From Propionispira arboris (lineage in GTDB: Bacteria > Bacillota > Negativicutes > Selenomonadales > Selenomonadaceae): 64,000 nucleotides of DNA. The notes under the pieces are model-generated. The model saw nothing but the letters and a program-made list of their open reading frames with translations. It ran no database searches and was not told the DNA's origin. The DNA is taken from the NCBI RefSeq assembly GCF_900109225.1, contig NZ_FNZK01000017.1:51957-115956 (forward strand), read 5' to 3'. The number at the start of each line of letters is the position of its first letter. Position 1 is the stretch's first letter. The position numbers and the translations under genes are program-made. Below, one piece after another: positions 52,289-60,934 of the stretch.

Positions 52289-53179
52289 TTAAAGATTCAT
52301 TTCCCCCAAAATAAACCTTGGAAAAGGAGAATCGCAACCACATATGTCCTCCGTAAAGTGTCCATACCAGCCTGTACGCACGCGAATTCCTGTTGTACTT
52401 CGTCGCCGTAACGCTGTCAAGACAAGTTCACCGGTCTCACTTGGCGGTAATATTGTTCGCATTCGTATATCTATAATTTCCGGCCAAAATAAATCTATGG
52501 GCCAATGATATCCCGCTTGTTTCAAACATTCCCAAGCAATTACAGAAGATTGTACTCCCTGCAGACCTATTTGCCGATAAATAGGCGCTCCTAGCTTTTC
52601 CTGCCATCTATTGCGTTGATCATCTGTCAACTCATTGCTCAAGCAAAAAAAAGAACTACATACACCACTGTTCGCTCCAGAATCGACCCAATTCTGCAAC
52701 ATTCCTGTAGTCAGCGCACAGTCAGTGATACCATATTCATCAACTATATTCCAAGGTTTATCTGATAATGTGATGACTGTACTCCCCAAATTTTCTGCCC
52801 CCGCAAGCACCCCCCAGGCGGGTCCTTCGCCTTCAAAACCATCTGCTATCAATACGACAGATGCCCGCGTCACAGCACAGGATCGCAGCCACATTTCACT
52901 AGTATTATTCCAAAGCTGAATTTCTTCCGCTAGATAGGGCGTCTTTCCCAACAAACGCTTAACGCCGCTTAAGGGCATCGTCAACCTAGAAAAAGGTGAT
53001 GTACTTTCTATCGAAGCTTGCAACGGCAGTAAAGAAAGCTGTTTTAGTGAAATATTTTTGGATACAAGATCTTCTTGACAACGCTGCTGAAAATCACTGT
53101 CTTTTTCTTGAGCCCATTTCAAACAACTTTCCCATAAAATCTCAGGTGTATCTTTTTTAACTTCATTTTTTTCAATCAT
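52289..53179 (-). CDS. DVU_1553-like AMP-dependent ligase-related protein, short
   Basis: 296 aa. SPFSRLTMPLSGVKRLLGKTPYLAEEI at the N-terminus, then an ATP-ligase-like C-terminal block (MRTILPPSETGELVLTALRRRSTTGIRVRTGW, normally GELVxT followed by a Y/G-D motif). The usual adenylate-forming A3/A5 loops are weak or absent, and the length is well below the ~430 residues of PaaK-type CoA ligases. It resembles the protein found beside C_GCAxxG genes in Desulfovibrio. Probably a degenerate or accessory member. Substrate unknown. Confidence 0.6.
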   Translation of the reverse strand: MIEKNEVKKDTPEILWESCLKWAQEKDSDFQQRCQEDLVSKNISLKQLSLLPLQASIESTSPFSRLTMPLSGVKRLLGKTPYLAEEIQLWNNTSEMWLRSCAVTRASVVLIADGFEGEGPAWGVLAGAENLGSTVITLSDKPWNIVDEYGITDCALTTGMLQNWVDSGANSGVCSSFFCLSNELTDDQRNRWQEKLGAPIYRQIGLQGVQSSVIAWECLKQAGYHWPIDLFWPEIIDIRMRTILPPSETGELVLTALRRRSTTGIRVRTGWYGHFTEDICGCDSPFPRFILGEMNL

Positions 53180-53229
53180 AAAAAACCTTTCTACACTTTA
53201 CTATTTGTCTTATGCCAATATGTAAATAT

Positions 53230-53526
53230 TTATTCTTTCAACCTATAATGTTCTCCTTGAATAAAAATAGTTTGCCCATGTATCAACGCTGTAGCGATTT
53301 TTTGTCGCCCCGACTGTAAAATCCGTTGAAACGTTCCTCTTGAAATTTTCATTCTATTCGCACAAGCTAATTGATCTAGCTTATACAGATCTTTCAAGCG
53401 TATAGCTTCCAATTCCTCCACATAAACAATAATTTTTCTTTCATTCTCTGCCTCCTCCATTTCAGGAATAAACTTATGACATACTGGTTCCCTCTCTACA
53501 AGGCTGCAACAAGGTAATCTAGACAT
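53230..53526 (-). CDS. DUF134 helix-turn-helix regulator
   Basis: 98 aa. ELEAIRLKDLYKLDQLACANRMKISRGTFQRILQSGRQKIATALI is the DUF134 sigma-like HTH, with N-terminal Cys (SRLPCCSLVEREPVCHKF). DUF134 proteins are linked to NifX/MinD-type operons in anaerobes. The second one at 57961 has an extra Cys-rich tail. Heads the three-gene C_GCAxxG group. Confidence 0.82.
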   Translation of the reverse strand: MSRLPCCSLVEREPVCHKFIPEMEEAENERKIIVYVEELEAIRLKDLYKLDQLACANRMKISRGTFQRILQSGRQKIATALIHGQTIFIQGEHYRLKE

Positions 53527-53625
53527 AGAACGTTCAGTCCTTCCTGCAATATTTAAAATTGGCTTTTACCATAAGGGTAACAATTTTTTCATAAAGTGCG
53601 TCTATGTTTTATCAGTAATAAAACA

Positions 53626-53655
53626 TTAGCCATAAAAGAACCACTTTTATGGCTA
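53626..53655 (-). terminator. Hairpin after the NifX/MinD cluster
   Basis: TTAGCCATAAAAG / CTTTTATGGCTAA stem with short loop and weak T run; probably ends or attenuates the cluster transcript 58661-53698. Confidence 0.6.
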
Positions 53656-53697
53656 ACGCAATATAAGAATCTATTCTGCTCTAAATATCCTTTGCTT

Positions 53698-54222
53698 TTA
53701 TAGTGCTATTGCTTCAACTGGACAAGTATTAACGCATGCTCCACAAGTTACACAAGCATCACTTACAGTTGCAACTCCATTATTAAGGCTAATTGCTTCA
53801 ACCGGACAAACAGCTATACACTGTCCACAACCCACGCATTTTTCTTCATCAACTTTTACTTTCGTGTGTTCTCCGCATTCATCATGATGCTGATGCTCAT
53901 GGCAAACAGACCCCGTAGAAACAAGCTTTCCTTGTAAATAATTATTAGCCGCTGCTTTAGCATTACCAGCTGCTCCTGTAATAACTTCGATATTTTTTGC
54001 ATTAAAAATATCAATAGCGCCTTGTCCCATACCACCAGAAATAATGACATTTACACCACGTTCACTTAAAAAAACCGGTAAAAACCCAGGTTTATGTCCT
54101 GGATTGTCAATTGACTCACTTTTAATAATCTGATTGTTTTCTGCTTCAAAAATATTGAAATTAATACAATGTCCAAAATGCCCTGTTACCATTTCATTTT
54201 CACTAGCTACTGCAATTTTCAT
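53698..54222 (-). CDS. NifX-like domain fused to 2[4Fe-4S] ferredoxin
   Basis: 174 aa. Residues 1-105: NifX/NafY-type Fe-Mo cofactor domain (MKIAVASENEMVTGHFGHC, NVIISGGMGQGAIDIFNAKNIEVITG). A His-rich linker (CHEHQHHDECGEH) follows. Residues 125-174: ferredoxin with CVGCGQCIAVCPVEAI and CVTCGACVNTCPVEAI. Binds and hands over a metal cluster and electrons; the cargo is unknown since no nitrogenase genes are present. Overlaps Mrp by four bases. Confidence 0.85.
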   Translation of the reverse strand: MKIAVASENEMVTGHFGHCINFNIFEAENNQIIKSESIDNPGHKPGFLPVFLSERGVNVIISGGMGQGAIDIFNAKNIEVITGAAGNAKAAANNYLQGKLVSTGSVCHEHQHHDECGEHTKVKVDEEKCVGCGQCIAVCPVEAISLNNGVATVSDACVTCGACVNTCPVEAIAL

Positions 54223-55061
54223 TTTCGTTCCTCCATATTTTTTAATATTTCATCTATATGATCAAACCAGCTGCCTTCAAAGAATTCAATTTCTCCATCA
54301 TCACAGACTTTTGCGAGTTTAGGATCAATTGGCATTCTGGCTAAAACATCAATATTGTATTTTGTTGCAATCTGATCAATATGGCTCTCACCAAATATTT
54401 TATGTTCCTGATTGCAGCTGGGACACTTAAAATATGACATATTTTCAACAAGCCCAAGAATCGGAACATTCATCCGTTGCGCCATCTTAACCGCTTTAGC
54501 TACAATCATAGATACTAATTCTTGTGGAGAAGTCACAATAATGATTCCATCCACCTTAATCGACTGAAATACCGTAAGTGGAACATCCCCTGTTCCAGGC
54601 GGCATATCAATGAACATATAATCTACATTGGTCCATACAAAATCCTGCCAAAACTGCTTGACCATATTAGAAATAATAGGCCCACGCCAAATAACTGGAT
54701 CCGTATCATGTTCTAAGAGCAAATTAACCGACATAATATCAATCCCCGTACTACTCTTAGGTGGATAAGCACTCATTTCCTTTCCTTTATTTTCTCTATG
54801 TACACCAAACGCTTTCGGAATGGATGGACCCGTTACATCGGCATCTAAAATAGCCGTATTATACCCTTTACGGTTCATCGTTACAGCCAGCATGGATGTC
54901 ACCAACGATTTACCTACACCGCCTTTACCACTCACAACAGCAATCACTTTTTTGATGCTGCTCAATTCATTTGGTTTTTCAAAAAAATCCGTTCGCTCAG
55001 TCTTTCTGTCCTCACAAGTATCCCCACAGCTGCTGCAAGTTTGATTACAAGTATCACTCAT
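54219..55061 (-). CDS. Mrp/NBP35-family Fe-S carrier ATPase
   Basis: 280 aa. N-terminal Cys motif CNQTCSSCGDTCED, Walker A VVSGKGGVGKSLVTS (two-Lys deviant), DADVTGPSIPKAFG, DMPPGTGDVPLTVF, and CPSC near residue 220 (metal-binding C-x2-C). This is the ApbC/Ind1/NBP35 group that binds and transfers Fe-S clusters. Extended N-terminal Cys arm as in NBP35. Part of the NifX/MinD operon. Confidence 0.88.
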   Translation of the reverse strand: MSDTCNQTCSSCGDTCEDRKTERTDFFEKPNELSSIKKVIAVVSGKGGVGKSLVTSMLAVTMNRKGYNTAILDADVTGPSIPKAFGVHRENKGKEMSAYPPKSSTGIDIMSVNLLLEHDTDPVIWRGPIISNMVKQFWQDFVWTNVDYMFIDMPPGTGDVPLTVFQSIKVDGIIIVTSPQELVSMIVAKAVKMAQRMNVPILGLVENMSYFKCPSCNQEHKIFGESHIDQIATKYNIDVLARMPIDPKLAKVCDDGEIEFFEGSWFDHIDEILKNMEERK

Positions 55062-55080
55062 GTTTTTATCTCCCCTATAT

Positions 55081-55905
55081 TTATAAAGTCAATTGTCTTC
55101 CGGTTGCTAAATATTCAATTTTTTCTTGCATAATTGTTTTTAAAATGCCATATGGTTCAATCCCGGTACAATGGCAAGTATAAAATTTTGCACCACTTTT
55201 TTTCAAGTATTGGCCAAGCTGCTTAATTTTCGCTAGATCTTCACACGTATTTCTAGAAGAACTATATAAGTGAAAACCTCCTACAACATAAGTTGGAAAA
55301 ATATTTTTCAACGCATAAACAGATTCCAGAATGTTCATCATTCCGGCATGGGCACAGCCAGCCACTAGCAAAAACACTCCGGCTTCTTTTATGATTAGGC
55401 TTTGCTCATGAACAAAATCATCCGGTAGTAATGCAGTTCCCGACACCATTAAAAGATCTTTATTAACAGATGGCTTCGGCCACTTTGCTGTGACATTCGA
55501 AATCAATTCCAGTTCTTCATCAAGAATAAAATGATCCTCTATAAAAACAAACCGATCATTTGGCAATAATTTCTGATCCAAACTAATGGATACATTTTCC
55601 CCATTGGATCTATGAGAATAATGTTTTTCGAAAGCTCTTTGCTGCACATAAATTTTCGCTTGTAAATTCAGTTGCAAAAATCGCGCAAGTCCACCACCGT
55701 GATCAGCATGACCATGTGAGATTATCACCGTATCCACCGTAGAAAGATCCACCGCCAATTTTTCAGCATTTGCAACAAACAGTGAATTTGGTCCCAAATC
55801 AAATAAAATCTTATGTTTTTTTGTTTCAATATACAAGCTGAGTCCATGCACACTTTCAAAATCTTCATTTATTGCTGTATTTTCTACTAAAGTTTTTATT
55901 AACAT
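55081..55905 (-). CDS. MBL-fold metallohydrolase
   Basis: 274 aa, metallo-beta-lactamase fold. VIISHGHADHGGGL (H-x-H-x-D-H), then GCAHAGMMNIL and VVGGFHLYSS give the rest of the site. The family includes MptA/RFAP-synthase-like proteins; the last part CHCTGIEPYGIL is typical. Next to two MinD-type ATPases and Mrp, a constant association in anaerobes, but its reaction is unknown. Confidence 0.83.
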   Translation of the reverse strand: MLIKTLVENTAINEDFESVHGLSLYIETKKHKILFDLGPNSLFVANAEKLAVDLSTVDTVIISHGHADHGGGLARFLQLNLQAKIYVQQRAFEKHYSHRSNGENVSISLDQKLLPNDRFVFIEDHFILDEELELISNVTAKWPKPSVNKDLLMVSGTALLPDDFVHEQSLIIKEAGVFLLVAGCAHAGMMNILESVYALKNIFPTYVVGGFHLYSSSRNTCEDLAKIKQLGQYLKKSGAKFYTCHCTGIEPYGILKTIMQEKIEYLATGRQLTL

Positions 55906-55920
55906 GATATAACCTAACTT

Positions 55921-56778
55921 TCATTCAAATAAATTTTTTCTAACTTCAGCGAAAACTTTTCTGGCAGCTCGTCCCGAAATACAATCTAAATCAACAATCG
56001 ACAGCGCATGATTGATAGCTTTTACAGCCTCTTTATCAAAAGGTATTCTTCCCACAAATGGCAGATTCTGTTCTTGACAAAACAACTCTATTTTTTCTGT
56101 ATTGGCAAGATTCGTATCATATTTATTAATACATACAGCAATTTTTATTTGGAATTGCTGTGCTGTTTTAATAATACGCTCCATATCGCTAATACCGGAT
56201 ACCGATGGTTCAGCAACAATCAATACCAGGTCAACCCCGCTAAGAGATGCTATAACAGGGCATCCGATACCAGGTGATCCATCAATAATCGCAAATTCGA
56301 CATCCTTTATTGTATGTATCTGTTTTTTCACTTCAGTAACCAACAGCCCCGAAGTTCCATTACCCATTTTCAGTTGTGCTGTGGAAAAAATAGCCTCATT
56401 TGTGTAAAGCATTAAATTGCCAGCTACTACAGGTTTTAGCGAAATAGCTTTTTCGGGACAAAGAACTTCGCAAACACCACAACCTTCGCAGGAATATGTG
56501 TCTACTTTGTATATCTGATTGACCTTAATTGCATCAAAATGACAATTCTTCCTGCATAAATCACAGTTACTGCATTGCTCTGATTGAATCACAGCTTTTG
56601 GCAAACCATAAAAATCCGTCCGTTTCGGTTCAACCGACTGTTGCATCACGAGATGCAGATTTGGTGCATCTACATCACAGTCCGCATAAACTTTCACCTG
56701 TGCTAATTTAATAAAGGCTCCCGCCAACGTGGTTTTTCCAGTACCACCTTTGCCGCTAAGGATTAACAATTGTTTCAT
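55921..56778 (-). CDS. MinD-type ATPase with inserted 4Fe-4S ferredoxin domain
   Basis: 285 aa. Walker A LSGKGGTGKTTLAG, YADCDVDAPNLHLVM, then a ferredoxin insert CSNCDLCRKNCHFDAI and CEGCGVCEVLCPEKAI near residues 60-100, then IIDGSPGIGCPVIA. Second of two such proteins that overlap by 23 bp and probably act as a heterodimer. ATG 56778 after GAGGAGGT. Role in metallocluster assembly inferred. Confidence 0.87.
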   Translation of the reverse strand: MKQLLILSGKGGTGKTTLAGAFIKLAQVKVYADCDVDAPNLHLVMQQSVEPKRTDFYGLPKAVIQSEQCSNCDLCRKNCHFDAIKVNQIYKVDTYSCEGCGVCEVLCPEKAISLKPVVAGNLMLYTNEAIFSTAQLKMGNGTSGLLVTEVKKQIHTIKDVEFAIIDGSPGIGCPVIASLSGVDLVLIVAEPSVSGISDMERIIKTAQQFQIKIAVCINKYDTNLANTEKIELFCQEQNLPFVGRIPFDKEAVKAINHALSIVDLDCISGRAARKVFAEVRKNLFE

Positions 56779-57613
56779 TTTGTACCTCCTCAATCACGGT
56801 TTGAAGTAAGGATGTGAATAAATTTTTATACGTTTCACTCGTTCTAACGGCTATTAAAGCATTTGAATTCATCATTCCAAGTTCATGGTCAAACGGAATC
56901 TCGCCTAAAATTTTGATGTTTTTTTCTCTACAAAATTGCTCGGCAGGATTTTCTTCGTCCACACATTTGTTGAGGACAACACCATGTGGTTTATGAAACA
57001 ATTTCACTAAGTCATAAACCATATTAAGATTATGCACACCAAACAACGTTGGCTCAGCTACCAATATACAATAATCTACATCTTTGATACTTTCCATTAC
57101 AGTACAGGCACTACCAGGTGGAGAATCTATAAACGTAATTTTATTTTCATTGTTTGCATAATGTAATAGTTTTTTAATAATTGGAATCCCCGATGCTTCG
57201 CCAATATTTAATCGACCCGTAATAACGGTTACAGCTTCTGAAGTTCCATATTCAACCTGCCCAACCATTTTTGTTTTCTCCAACAAGGCGCTTTCTGGAC
57301 AAAATAGAATACAGCCCCCACAAGAGTGACAAATTTCATCAAAGACCACCAGTTTATTATTGATATATGCCAAAGCATTAAATTTACAAAAATCAATACA
57401 AGTACGGCAGCCACTACATTTATTTTCATCTACCACTGGAATCTGAACCATAACTCGTTCAGAGACAATCTTATGCGGTTTGAAAAAAAGATATCCATTT
57501 GGCTCTTCTACATCACAATCAATATAAATAGCATTTTTTACTGCCGCTGCTAAATTTACAGATACCAGTGTTTTACCAGTTCCACCTTTACCGCTTAGCA
57601 CAGCTATCTTCAT
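56756..57613 (-). CDS. MinD-type ATPase with inserted 4Fe-4S ferredoxin domain
   Basis: 285 aa. LSGKGGTGKTLVSVNLAAAV, YIDCDVEEPNGYLFF, inserts CSGCRTCIDFCKFNAL and CHSCGGCILFCPESAL, then FIDSPPGSACTVMESIKD. Same architecture as the next gene. ATG 57613 after GGAG. Its role is inferred from the pair and the NifX neighbours. Confidence 0.87.
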   Translation of the reverse strand: MKIAVLSGKGGTGKTLVSVNLAAAVKNAIYIDCDVEEPNGYLFFKPHKIVSERVMVQIPVVDENKCSGCRTCIDFCKFNALAYINNKLVVFDEICHSCGGCILFCPESALLEKTKMVGQVEYGTSEAVTVITGRLNIGEASGIPIIKKLLHYANNENKITFIDSPPGSACTVMESIKDVDYCILVAEPTLFGVHNLNMVYDLVKLFHKPHGVVLNKCVDEENPAEQFCREKNIKILGEIPFDHELGMMNSNALIAVRTSETYKNLFTSLLQTVIEEVQNETIVNP

Positions 57614-57614
57614 G

Positions 57615-57986
57615 TTATTTTGCTCCATGACCAGCATGAAATCCACTGTGAATTTCTTCTATCAAAGATAATTCACCTTTATTAAAAGCTGCAATGTTAT
57701 CTTTGGCTGAATTATACTGTGTTTTATAAATTTTAGTATTACTCGGTTGCAGTACCTTTGCAGCATTTTCACCACATTGTGGTGTTAACAGAGCTTCTGC
57801 TTTGCAATCTACAACCACCTGTGCTGCTTTTATGCCCGCGCCGCCCTGACTATTGGCTGCACTATTATCAACAAAAACACTTTCTTGCGTTTCTGTATCA
57901 TAAATAAGAAAATAACTTGTTCTTCCAAATGTATCACTTATACTTGCCTCTATTGATTTATCATTCACCGGCATTGCTAACTTCAT
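57615..57986 (-). CDS. NifX/NifB-domain protein
   Basis: 123 aa, single Fe-Mo cofactor-type domain: [62 protein letters not shown]. Ends with a His-containing tail HSGFHAGHG. Probable carrier of a metal cofactor or Fe-S precursor. Overlaps the DUF134 gene by 26 bp and precedes the MinD pair. Confidence 0.85.
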   Translation of the reverse strand: MKLAMPVNDKSIEASISDTFGRTSYFLIYDTETQESVFVDNSAANSQGGAGIKAAQVVVDCKAEALLTPQCGENAAKVLQPSNTKIYKTQYNSAKDNIAAFNKGELSLIEEIHSGFHAGHGAK

Positions 57987-58374
57987 TTGATATGTTCTCC
58001 TTTGTCGTATTTTTTTCTATAAGTTCTGTCATATACCTATGCTTATGACAGCCACCGCAGCCACATGTCTTTTCAAGCCCCTCACAAAGCTGATAATCGC
58101 CGCCTTCTATTTTTAAAATTTTCCCATTTACTAAGGATTCAGCAATCTTCTGCCTTGCATCATTATATATGCCCTGAACCGTTGTCCGTGCAATATGCAT
58201 TTGCCCTGCACACTGTTCTTGCGTAAATCCTTCTAAATCAATCAATCGTATCGTTTCATATTCATCAATACGCATCGTAACAAAACACTCTTGATTATTG
58301 GATCCGTTCAGTGGTCCAAACCGATTGCGCTCTGGTAAACAGCACACTTTTCTCCATTTTTTCGGTCTTGCCAT
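57961..58374 (-). CDS. DUF134 regulator with Cys-rich tail
   Basis: 137 aa. [17 protein letters not shown], then the DUF134 HTH ([45 protein letters not shown]). Tail [12 protein letters not shown] is a clustered Cys/His site. The first regulatory gene of the cluster and a candidate for binding the twin TGACATATGTCA operators at 58684, with a metal or Fe-S cluster as signal; inference. Confidence 0.82.
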   Translation of the reverse strand: MARPKKWRKVCCLPERNRFGPLNGSNNQECFVTMRIDEYETIRLIDLEGFTQEQCAGQMHIARTTVQGIYNDARQKIAESLVNGKILKIEGGDYQLCEGLEKTCGCGGCHKHRYMTELIEKNTTKENISNEVSNAGE

Positions 58375-58460
58375 TCCTATTCACCTCACAAGAGACTGGT
58401 GTATCCGAATTTCCCTATTACAATCCAGTCTCTTTTTACATTTTATATCTGTTAAGTTCC

Positions 58461-58661
58461 CTATATGGAACCACCATTTTTACCATTGCCATTTTGGCGA
58501 CCGATTCCACGACCTGAATCATTACCAAATTCTGCTTTTCCGGCTTGATGCCTAAGCCCACAGCCATTGCCTAATCCTTTATCCGATCCGCTTACTGGTT
58601 GATTTTTACTTGTACCACAACCACCCAAGCCATTTGGACCTGTTCCATCTTTTCTCGGCAT
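58461..58661 (-). CDS. Small Gly-rich DUF5320-like protein
   Basis: 66 aa. MPRKDGTGPNGLGGCG is the family start (MPxxDGTGPxGxG), followed by a Gly/Asn-rich tail. DUF5320-type proteins stand beside NifX/DUF134 genes in many anaerobes. Start ATG 58661 after TGGAGGTG; the longer ORF covers the operator. First gene of the operon. Confidence 0.7.
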   Translation of the reverse strand: MPRKDGTGPNGLGGCGTSKNQPVSGSDKGLGNGCGLRHQAGKAEFGNDSGRGIGRQNGNGKNGGSI

Positions 58662-58683
58662 AATCAACACCTCCATATAATTA

Positions 58684-58734
58684 ATGACATATGTCATCTA
58701 TTTCTTCATTGTATCATGTTTATGACATATGTCA
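58684..58734 (-). promoter_or_regulatory. Promoter with two identical palindromic operators
   Basis: TGACATATGTCA occurs at 58685-58696 and again at 58723-58734, centre distance 38 bp. Minus-strand TTGACA (inside the outer copy), 16 bp, TACAAT gives the promoter; the inner copy lies just downstream of the start. A dimeric repressor binding both sites could loop or block. The adjacent DUF134 protein is the obvious candidate; unproven. Confidence 0.75.
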
Positions 58735-58755
58735 ATATCAATTCTAGTTGCATGC

Positions 58756-58800
58756 TAAAAAACACCGAGCATTCTATTTAGCTTAGAATGCTCGGTGTTC
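58756..58800 (-). terminator. Bidirectional terminator after the Suf genes
   Basis: AACACCGAGCATTCTA / TAGAATGCTCGGTGTT with T run on the minus side. Confidence 0.87.
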
Positions 58801-58810
58801 TTTATATTTC

Positions 58811-59728
58811 TTATTTTAAAAATCCATGGATAATCTGTTCTTCTGCTTCTTTTTCACTAAGCCCTAATGTCATCAATTTAATCAGTTGTTCTCCCGCAAT
58901 TTTACCAATAACAGCTTCATGAACTAAATTTGCCTCTAAATGATGGGCAGCAATTTCCGGAATAGCTGAAATATCAGCCTGATCCATCAGAATGGCATCA
59001 CATTCTGTATGTCCATAACATTTATTATTGCCTTGCATTTTTGCACGAAAGATTTGTCGCGATGCATTTTTAGCAACAGAACGAGATATAAGATTCGTAC
59101 TGCAATTTTCTCCACACAAATTAACATCAAAATCAGTTTCTGCGGTTTGATCACCTTGTGTCAGAATTTTTTCTTTCACAATCAGCGTCGCATTTTCTGC
59201 TAATTTTGCTGTTGTACTTCTTTTCGTGGAATCAATCCCCTGCATTTGAATGGTTTCCATTTCCATAAAACCATTTTTCTCAATTTCAATAACAGTTTTA
59301 GGATTCATATTACGTTTACCATGGCCCTGACCATCACCATAATGTTTCTCCATGTATTTTACTCTGGCATTTTTCCCCACATGGAAGGTATGTATCCCAT
59401 CGTGCCTAGATGCCAGAGTACCATCATTATGGATTCCACAACCGGCAATAATTTGAACATCTGCATACTCACCGATGTAAAAATCATTATAAACACATTC
59501 TTCAATGCCCGATTCATCAATAAGAACAGGAATATGAACAATTTCATTTTTTGTATTTGGTTGAATAATAATATCGAGTCCCGTTCCATTTTTCTTAGCT
59601 ATAATATTAATATTTTTCGTTGATAACCGACTAATACTTTTTCCATTCGCACGAATATTATGTGCAGTTAAAGACGGCTCTATCGTATCTGTAATCTGGC
59701 GCAATAGATGTTCTTGATTTTTATTCAT
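58811..59728 (-). CDS. SufB/SufD-like Fe-S assembly scaffold, short
   Basis: 305 aa, SufBD core (beta-helix) with TTDC-like strand pattern: CVYNDFYIGEYADVQIIAGCGIHNDG, HVGKNARVKYMEKHYGDG, and C-terminal VHEAVIGKIAGEQLIKLMTLGLSEKEAEEQIIHGFL. It lacks the N-terminal domain of the ~470-residue SufB, so it is the short, probably ancestral form that works with SufC alone. No SufS or SufU adjacent. Confidence 0.85.
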   Translation of the reverse strand: MNKNQEHLLRQITDTIEPSLTAHNIRANGKSISRLSTKNINIIAKKNGTGLDIIIQPNTKNEIVHIPVLIDESGIEECVYNDFYIGEYADVQIIAGCGIHNDGTLASRHDGIHTFHVGKNARVKYMEKHYGDGQGHGKRNMNPKTVIEIEKNGFMEMETIQMQGIDSTKRSTTAKLAENATLIVKEKILTQGDQTAETDFDVNLCGENCSTNLISRSVAKNASRQIFRAKMQGNNKCYGHTECDAILMDQADISAIPEIAAHHLEANLVHEAVIGKIAGEQLIKLMTLGLSEKEAEEQIIHGFLK

Positions 59729-60462
59729 TCTACAGCATCCTCACTTTGATAAAATTTGCAATTGCCAACAATGTCCATCATTTCTGGCAAGATCTCATCT
59801 CTTGTTCCTATTTTTTTTACTTGCCCATTTGAAATCAGAATTATTTCATCCGCAATATTTAAGATACGCTCCTGATGTGAAATAATGAGAATTGCTCGTT
59901 TTTTTGCTTTATGCATTTTTTCAAATACACGAATTAATTTATGAAAGCTCCACAAATCTATACCCGCTTCTGGTTCATCAAATACAGCTAGTTTCGTATT
60001 TTGCTTTGCAATAATCGTGGCAATTTCTATACGTTTTAATTCTCCCCCCGATAGGGATGCATCCACTTCCCGCTCCATATAATCCCTTGCACATAACCCT
60101 ACTTCCAGCAAATAAGAACACAATTTTTGTTCATCACAACAACGCCCGGCTGCCAGTTGAATCAAATCCCGCACTGTGATCCCTTTAAATCGAACAGGTT
60201 GTTGAAATGCAAAACTCATTCCAGCCTGCGCGCGTTCTGTAATACTAAAATTTGTAATATTAATACCATTAAAAAAAATTTCCCCACTGGTTGGTTTTTC
60301 TATTCCAATAATAATCTTTGCTAAAGTTGATTTTCCACTTCCGTTTGGACCAGTAATCACAGTGAATTTTTCATCCTGCAATTTTAAATTAATTCCAGAT
60401 AAGATCTGCTTTACTTTACCTTCTTGCAAAACCTCAAAACAAATATTCTTTAATTCCAGCAT
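59725..60462 (-). CDS. sufC: SufC-like Fe-S assembly ATPase
   Basis: 245 aa. Walker A GPNGSGKSTLAK, signature LSGGELKR, Walker B KLAVFDEPEAGIDLW, H-loop ILIISHQERIL. The E-A-G-I-D-L variation after Walker B is typical of SufC. Start ATG 60462 after GGGGAGAC. Overlaps the scaffold gene by four bases. It drives cluster assembly with the scaffold. Confidence 0.9.
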   Translation of the reverse strand: MLELKNICFEVLQEGKVKQILSGINLKLQDEKFTVITGPNGSGKSTLAKIIIGIEKPTSGEIFFNGINITNFSITERAQAGMSFAFQQPVRFKGITVRDLIQLAAGRCCDEQKLCSYLLEVGLCARDYMEREVDASLSGGELKRIEIATIIAKQNTKLAVFDEPEAGIDLWSFHKLIRVFEKMHKAKKRAILIISHQERILNIADEIILISNGQVKKIGTRDEILPEMMDIVGNCKFYQSEDAVE

Positions 60463-60584
60463 TATTTTGTCTCCCCAATAAAATTTTATCGAATTTATAT
60501 AAAATCTTATTTTACTATACTTCGAATTTCATTATTTTTCAAATAAGAATTCTTGAAGATCCCTGCTCATCCATTACGGATCAT

Positions 60585-60624
60585 AAATAAGGGATCAGCA
60601 AATTGATTTTGCCAATCCCTTATT
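60585..60624 (-). terminator. Intrinsic terminator of the ArsP/ArsR operon
   Basis: AATAAGGGAT / ATCCCTTATT with loop and AT tail, just downstream of the thioredoxin-like gene. Confidence 0.75.
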
Positions 60625-60677
60625 CTATATAGATTCCATCAAAATATATAGCAATGATGTACTTTGTCCTATATCTT

Positions 60678-60908
60678 TTATTTCAACATAGCCTTAATAT
60701 CATCTTTGCTGAGCACTTTGCCACTAGCTTTAACAACACCATCAATCACCAATGCCGGGGTAATCATTACACCATATTTCATGATTTTTTTAATATCTTC
60801 GACTTTATCAAAATCAGCCTCAAGCCCTAGTTCCTGAACTGCCTGTTTCGCAGCCAAATCGAGTGCCTTACATTTTTGACATCCCATTCCTAAAATTTCA
60901 ATTTTCAT
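60678..60908 (-). CDS. Small thioredoxin-like protein (TM0996/MTH895 type)
   Basis: 76 aa. MKIEILGMGCQKCKALD (C-x2-C active site), ADFDKVEDIKKIMKYGVMITPALVIDG (cis-Pro). These glutaredoxin-sized proteins occur beside ArsP-type permeases in many anaerobes. ATG 60908 after GGAGG. Third gene of the operon. Confidence 0.85.
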   Translation of the reverse strand: MKIEILGMGCQKCKALDLAAKQAVQELGLEADFDKVEDIKKIMKYGVMITPALVIDGVVKASGKVLSKDDIKAMLK

Positions 60909-60934
60909 ATGACGTTCCTCCAATATTATTAATT

